A stretch of 40,915 nucleotides of DNA from Gallionella sp. (lineage in GTDB: Bacteria > Pseudomonadota > Gammaproteobacteria > Burkholderiales > Gallionellaceae): NCBI GenBank assembly GCA_030652475.1, contig JAUSAO010000129.1:1-40915 (forward strand), read 5' to 3'. The first letter of the stretch is position 1. Every line of letters begins with the position of its first letter. The position numbers and the translations under genes are program-made. Under the pieces are notes generated by a model. It searched no databases. It had not been told where the DNA came from and saw nothing but the letters and a program-made list of their open reading frames with translations. Positions 37,539 through 40,915 of this stretch are shown here, piece by piece.

Positions 37539-39016
37539 AATCCATTTCAAAACAAAGAGGTATCGCACTACTGGTGTTCGTCGCCGTACTGGTGACGACC
37601 GCCGCCGCAGTCACCGTTACAGCCCTGAACCGCAGCAGCCAGAACGTCCACATCGCGCGCGACAAAATCACGGCGGCGGCTCTGGCACAGGCGAAAGAGG
37701 CGCTGATCGGGTATGCGATTACTTATGGCGATATCCATAGCGGTGAAGTGCATGGCTATTTGCCTTGCCCTGACACGTCCGGGACAGATATCGGTGGCGA
37801 AGGCGGTGCTGCGGGAAGTTGCGGAGCCAAAGATGTCAGCGTTATCGGGCGGTTACCTTGGAAAAAGCTAAATTCCCCCCCATTACGCGGTGGAGATAAT
37901 GAGTGCCTTTGGTATGCCGTTTCGGGAACATACAAAAATAATCCGCCAACTGGATTGATGAACTGGGACACCAACGGCCAATTGCAGGTTTATGCGCATG
38001 ATGGAGTAAATTTGCTGACCCCAGCAGATAATCAGGCAGTGGCAGTCATCATTGCACCCGGCGTAGCCTTAGATTCAAGTCATCCCACGGTATCAGGTAC
38101 TTCATCATGTAGCGGTAATTATCTTGCATCAAATTATCTGGACAACGACACCGTGCATCACATCAACAATGCAGATATTGCCGCTGGGAAATTCATTCAG
38201 CCACACAAAGATCGTGATGCAAACGGCAACATTATCCTTACCGTCAATGACCAGATAGCTTACATCACCAAACAGGATATCTGGAACGCAATGAAAAGAC
38301 GCGAACTCGTTCTCCTTGCCAAACTCGATAACATGACAGAGCTAACAGCAAGATGCATCGCCGAATTTGGCAAAAAAAACAAAATAGACGGCTTTCTGGA
38401 TAGGGCAAATCAAAGTCTGCCATGGCCTACACGGCTTACCCTTTCTGACTATGGTGCTACAGCGTCTTATTACGACAAAAAGAACCTGTTTTCAGGAAGA
38501 GTGCCCTATCAGGTAGATATTTCCAGAGCAAAAACCGGCAACATCATCAGCAGCGACTACCTGCTAACGAAAGGAACATACAACGAAGTTAGCGGACACT
38601 GGGAAAATAATTGCCCAAATCCTGACGACTGGGCAACCATTTATCCGTGGTGGTTCAACTGGAAAGAGCATTTGTTTTACGCTGTTAGCGAAAGATTCCA
38701 GCCCAGCAGCTCTGCCACCAATCCTGTGTGCGACAGTGACCATCAGTGCCTCCATGTAAACCACCCAAGCAATGCCAGCAATTACGCTGCCGTGGTTATT
38801 TTCGCAGGGAAAAATCTCTCTGGCTCAGCACGCAGTAAAAGTGACATCAGCAAGTATTTGGAAGGGCGCAATACTACCAACATGACTGGTTCTGCCAACG
38901 GAAATGAGAATTATCAGGCGGACACTACAAGCGGCACATTCAACGATATCGTTTATTGCATCAAGGATGACGCCAACCTGACGGTAGTCTCAGGAAGCGC
39001 AGCAGGTTGTCCATAA
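37535..39016 (+). CDS. Large GspK/PilX-like prepilin-like protein
   Basis: A 493-residue protein starting with GTG at 37535 (GTGA overlap). The N-terminus, SKQRGIALLVFVAVLVTT, is a short positive leader, a glycine, then a hydrophobic helix. This fits a prepilin site cleaved after Gly9, but Glu at +5 is absent (Val instead), as in GspK-type tip pseudopilins. The large C-terminal domain has 11 or so cysteines and an early EALIGYAITYG...GYLPCPD block also found in the next protein. It is much longer than normal pilins and could be a tip adhesin or initiating minor pilin (inference). Codon and base use are more A/T-rich than in its neighbours. Confidence 0.65.
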   Translation: MKSISKQRGIALLVFVAVLVTTAAAVTVTALNRSSQNVHIARDKITAAALAQAKEALIGYAITYGDIHSGEVHGYLPCPDTSGTDIGGEGGAAGSCGAKDVSVIGRLPWKKLNSPPLRGGDNECLWYAVSGTYKNNPPTGLMNWDTNGQLQVYAHDGVNLLTPADNQAVAVIIAPGVALDSSHPTVSGTSSCSGNYLASNYLDNDTVHHINNADIAAGKFIQPHKDRDANGNIILTVNDQIAYITKQDIWNAMKRRELVLLAKLDNMTELTARCIAEFGKKNKIDGFLDRANQSLPWPTRLTLSDYGATASYYDKKNLFSGRVPYQVDISRAKTGNIISSDYLLTKGTYNEVSGHWENNCPNPDDWATIYPWWFNWKEHLFYAVSERFQPSSSATNPVCDSDHQCLHVNHPSNASNYAAVVIFAGKNLSGSARSKSDISKYLEGRNTTNMTGSANGNENYQADTTSGTFNDIVYCIKDDANLTVVSGSAAGCP

Positions 39017-39031
39017 CCGAGTGAAACGATC

Positions 39032-39847
39032 ATGAAAAAACCAATCAAAAATGGCTTTACCCTCGTCGAAATAGCCATCGTGATGTTCATCATGGCGCTG
39101 ATGCTCGGCACCGGACTGACGCTGCTCTCCGCCCAGCAAGATCAGCGAAAAATCGAAGATAATACGGCCAGACTCAACGAAGTACATGAAGCGTTGATTG
39201 GTTTTGCTATTACCTATGGACGCCTACCCTGCCCTACACAGGCCAGCTTAGCAACTGGTCAAATCAATGCGGGCGAGGAAGCTCTCACAGGCAACACTTG
39301 CGCCTGTCAAAGCACAACCGGCCCCAGCAGTACAATAGCCGATTTAAGCGCAAGCAAGGTTGCTTGTGTGAATACCACCGTAACTGGTGTGCTGCCTTGG
39401 GCAAAGTTGGGAATCAGTGAAACGGACGCATGGGGACACCGCTTTACCTACCGCGTTACTACTATTTTTGCCGACGATATCACTGCTATCACTTACGGTT
39501 GCACCCCACCAACCGCACCCACACAGTCTTCTTTTGCATTATGTTCAAACGGCAATCTAGCCGTACTATCTACCGTAGGCGGTAGTAATGTCGCGTCCAC
39601 TCTTCCTGCAGTAGTCGTTTCCCACGGAACGAACGGGCTTGGAGCATATACGCCGACGGGTCAACAAATCCTGCCTATAGCCGCTGCCAATACCAACGAA
39701 ACTGAGAACGCGAATAATGACATAAATTTTGTCAGCCACACCACGGCTCCGGCAGGTGAAACCGGCGGGTATTTTGACGACCAGGTCATCTGGCTTTCAC
39801 AATACACCCTGTTCAACCGCATGGTGCAGGCGGGGAAATTACCATGA
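39032..39847 (+). CDS. Type IV prepilin-like protein (class with GFTLVE site)
   Basis: A 271-residue prepilin. The leader MKKPIKNG is followed by FTLVEIAIVMFIMALMLGTGL, giving a classic prepilin peptidase site after Gly8 and Glu at +5. The C-terminal domain is cysteine-rich and opens with HEALIGFAITYGRLPCPTQ, shared with the upstream large prepilin-like protein. LPWAKLGI is also echoed there by LPWKKL. Both are probably paralogues in the same fibre. It lacks the size of a major MSHA pilin (about 170-180 residues) and may be a minor pilin. Its stop overlaps the regulator start by four bases. Confidence 0.8.
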   Translation: MKKPIKNGFTLVEIAIVMFIMALMLGTGLTLLSAQQDQRKIEDNTARLNEVHEALIGFAITYGRLPCPTQASLATGQINAGEEALTGNTCACQSTTGPSSTIADLSASKVACVNTTVTGVLPWAKLGISETDAWGHRFTYRVTTIFADDITAITYGCTPPTAPTQSSFALCSNGNLAVLSTVGGSNVASTLPAVVVSHGTNGLGAYTPTGQQILPIAAANTNETENANNDINFVSHTTAPAGETGGYFDDQVIWLSQYTLFNRMVQAGKLP

Positions 39848-40494
39848 ACGGAAAATATCATCCAAATAGCGCACTTAACTTTGCAAACGCACGACGGGAA
39901 ATGTCGCTGCTGATCGTCGAGGATGATGAAGCGCTCGCCAGTTATCTGGCCGGGGTCATGACGGACGAGGGTTATCGCGTGGCCTGCGCGCACAACCGGG
40001 TGCAAGCGCTGGCCATCCAACCGCAGCCTTTGCTGGCGCTGGTGGATCTGGGTCTGCCGCCGGCGGAAAATCGCATCAGCGAAGGCATGTTCGTGATCGA
40101 CGGGCTGCTGGCCAACGAACCGCACTGCAAGATCATCGTCATCACCGGGCAGGACGAAGAATCCGCCGCGTTCGAAGCCGTGCGCCGGGGCGCGTTTGAT
40201 TTTTTGAGCAAACCCGCCGCCATGGGCGAAATCAAGGCAGCCGTCAAACGCGCGCAGCTCTTCCTGCACCATGAAGAACACTTGTCCGAATCGGGCGAAG
40301 CGCGCCTGCACATCACGGTAAAGCTCGCCAACGGCCCGAAGGAAGGCGCCGATGCCGTCGAAGAACAAATCGTCCGCGGTACGCTGGCCGATACCAACGG
40401 CAACGTCACCGAAGCTGCGCGACGACTGGGTCTGGTGCGCGAGAACCTGTATTACTACCTGAAAAAATACGGCATCCAGCTGCACAGGACGTAA
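39844..40494 (+). CDS. Response regulator with receiver and Fis-type HTH
   Basis: A 216-residue regulator. The receiver domain (about 20-138) begins LLIVEDDEALASYL, has Asp68 in ALVDLGLPP and the conserved Lys in FLSKPA. The C-terminal Fis-type helix-turn-helix (about 172-214) reads IVRGTLADTNGNVTEAARRLGL and ENLYYYLKKYGI. There is no AAA+ sigma-54 activation domain, so it is not an NtrC-type activator despite the Fis domain. The ATG overlaps the stop of the prepilin gene and has GGGGA upstream; an in-frame ATG at 39901 is a weaker choice. No cognate kinase lies beside it. Confidence 0.85.
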   Translation: MNGKYHPNSALNFANARREMSLLIVEDDEALASYLAGVMTDEGYRVACAHNRVQALAIQPQPLLALVDLGLPPAENRISEGMFVIDGLLANEPHCKIIVITGQDEESAAFEAVRRGAFDFLSKPAAMGEIKAAVKRAQLFLHHEEHLSESGEARLHITVKLANGPKEGADAVEEQIVRGTLADTNGNVTEAARRLGLVRENLYYYLKKYGIQLHRT

Positions 40495-40577
40495 CCAACA
40501 TCGCTGGCCGCAATAGCGTCTCTTCCGTCGAACATAAGGAATGCGGTCGCGCAACAATGATAAACCCAAATAATTCA

Positions 40578-40717
40578 TTAGGGAGATGCTGATTTATTCA
40601 CCCAAACTGTCATTGCGAGCGTAGCGTGGCAACCCAGGATGTTGATTATCAAAGAAATTCTGGATTGCCACGTCGCTACGCTCCTCGCAAAGACGATTTA
40701 ATCAGCGTTTCCTTAGC
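40578..40717. repeat. MITE-like element with imperfect terminal inverted repeats
   Basis: The left end TTAGGGAGATGCTGATTTAT and the right end, reverse-complemented as GCTAAGGAAACGCTGATTA, agree at most positions over about 19 bases. Inside lie two facing arms of the GTCATTGCGAGCG...TGGCAA type (40609-40632 and 40665-40694). There is no coding potential. The left end recurs exactly, inverted, at 140-158. Confidence 0.7.
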
Positions 40718-40726
40718 AAAAACCAA

Positions 40727-40753
40727 GTCATTCCGGCGGAGGCCGGAATCCAG
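40727..40753 (+). repeat. Solo palindromic arm, GGCGGAGGCC variant
   Basis: A single GTCATTCCGGCGGAGGCCGG arm followed by AATCCAG, a variant of the 28-bp arms at 8961 and 37114 with an altered centre. No partner arm is present within the remaining window. Confidence 0.8.
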
Positions 40754-40778
40754 ATGGTTAACCCTATAAAAAGCAGTT

Positions 40779-40915
40779 GTCCACGAAACCCACGAAAAAA
40801 CACGAACAAATTCAAATGCATATCCCGATTTGTTGCATCACCCGTTGGGTGCGTTGCTCAATTTATGTAGTCGATTGTTTTCTTTCGTGAATTTCGTGCC
40901 TTTCGTGGATGAAAT
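40779..40915. repeat. Palindrome-ended element; terminal direct repeat, right copy
   Basis: The left end carries three CACGAA units (GTCCACGAAACCCACGAAA) and the right end three TTCGTG units, forming imperfect inverted ends of about 30 bases around a core of about 70. The core has a small hairpin, CACCCGTTGGGTG. Bases 40789-40915 are identical to 1-127. There is no reading frame. The whole 421-bp stretch after the last gene (40495-40915) consists of three different repeat elements and short joins. Confidence 0.85.

Overview
The window looks like a chromosomal segment of a betaproteobacterium, most likely Nitrosomonadales / Gallionellaceae-like (inference). The grounds are the queA-tgt-yajC-secD-secF order, the nudJ-mnmA-purB order, the MSHA-type pilus genes, the many hybrid-kinase and c-di-GMP domains, and the intergenic palindromes of the GTCATTCC...GGAATCCAG type. 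Nearly all genes are intact single-copy housekeeping or envelope genes. I see no phage, plasmid-replication, CRISPR or transposase gene. The first and last 127 bases are identical. Given the core-gene content, this is better read as a dispersed repeat bounding a contig than as a 40.8-kb circle.

Layout. 1-302: repeat-rich edge. 303-1293: a HAD-like phosphatase and a 68-residue unknown. 1468-8048, minus strand: a signalling block. It holds a response regulator with an HD-GYP domain, a di-heme cytochrome c peroxidase, a 1186-residue hybrid histidine kinase (ATGA overlap with the peroxidase) and a glycine-zipper envelope protein. 8300-8941: a DedA-family membrane protein. 9091-14580, minus strand: queA, tgt, yajC, secD and secF (tRNA modification plus Sec translocon accessory). 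tRNA-Leu(CAA) lies divergently upstream and is followed by a clear terminator. 14810-17839, plus strand: nudJ, mnmA, purB. 18025-26787: radC, a DUF1615-like lipoprotein, coaBC, dut, a PEGA lipoprotein, a CBS-pair protein, rppH, proS and a lytic transglycosylase. 26911-27486: a UPF0114 membrane protein.

27609-40494, plus strand: a near-complete MSHA-like type IV pilus assembly locus in the order mshM, mshL, mshN, mshE, mshG, MshI-like, MshJ-like, MshK-like, two prepilin-like proteins, and a receiver-Fis response regulator. Most junctions overlap by 1-4 bases, so translation is probably coupled. The pilus ATPase carries an N-terminal MshEN-type c-di-GMP motif. The HD-GYP protein about 20 kb away could in principle share that signal, but the link is inferred only.

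The most unusual features are repeats. Five short heptanucleotide arrays all sit at or just after stop codons (queA, dut, PEGA lipoprotein, proS, MshJ-like). One of them appears to have supplied part of the transglycosylase signal peptide. A palindrome-rich, in-frame insertion seems to lie inside QueA. Several inverted-repeat elements occupy intergenic gaps and both window edges.
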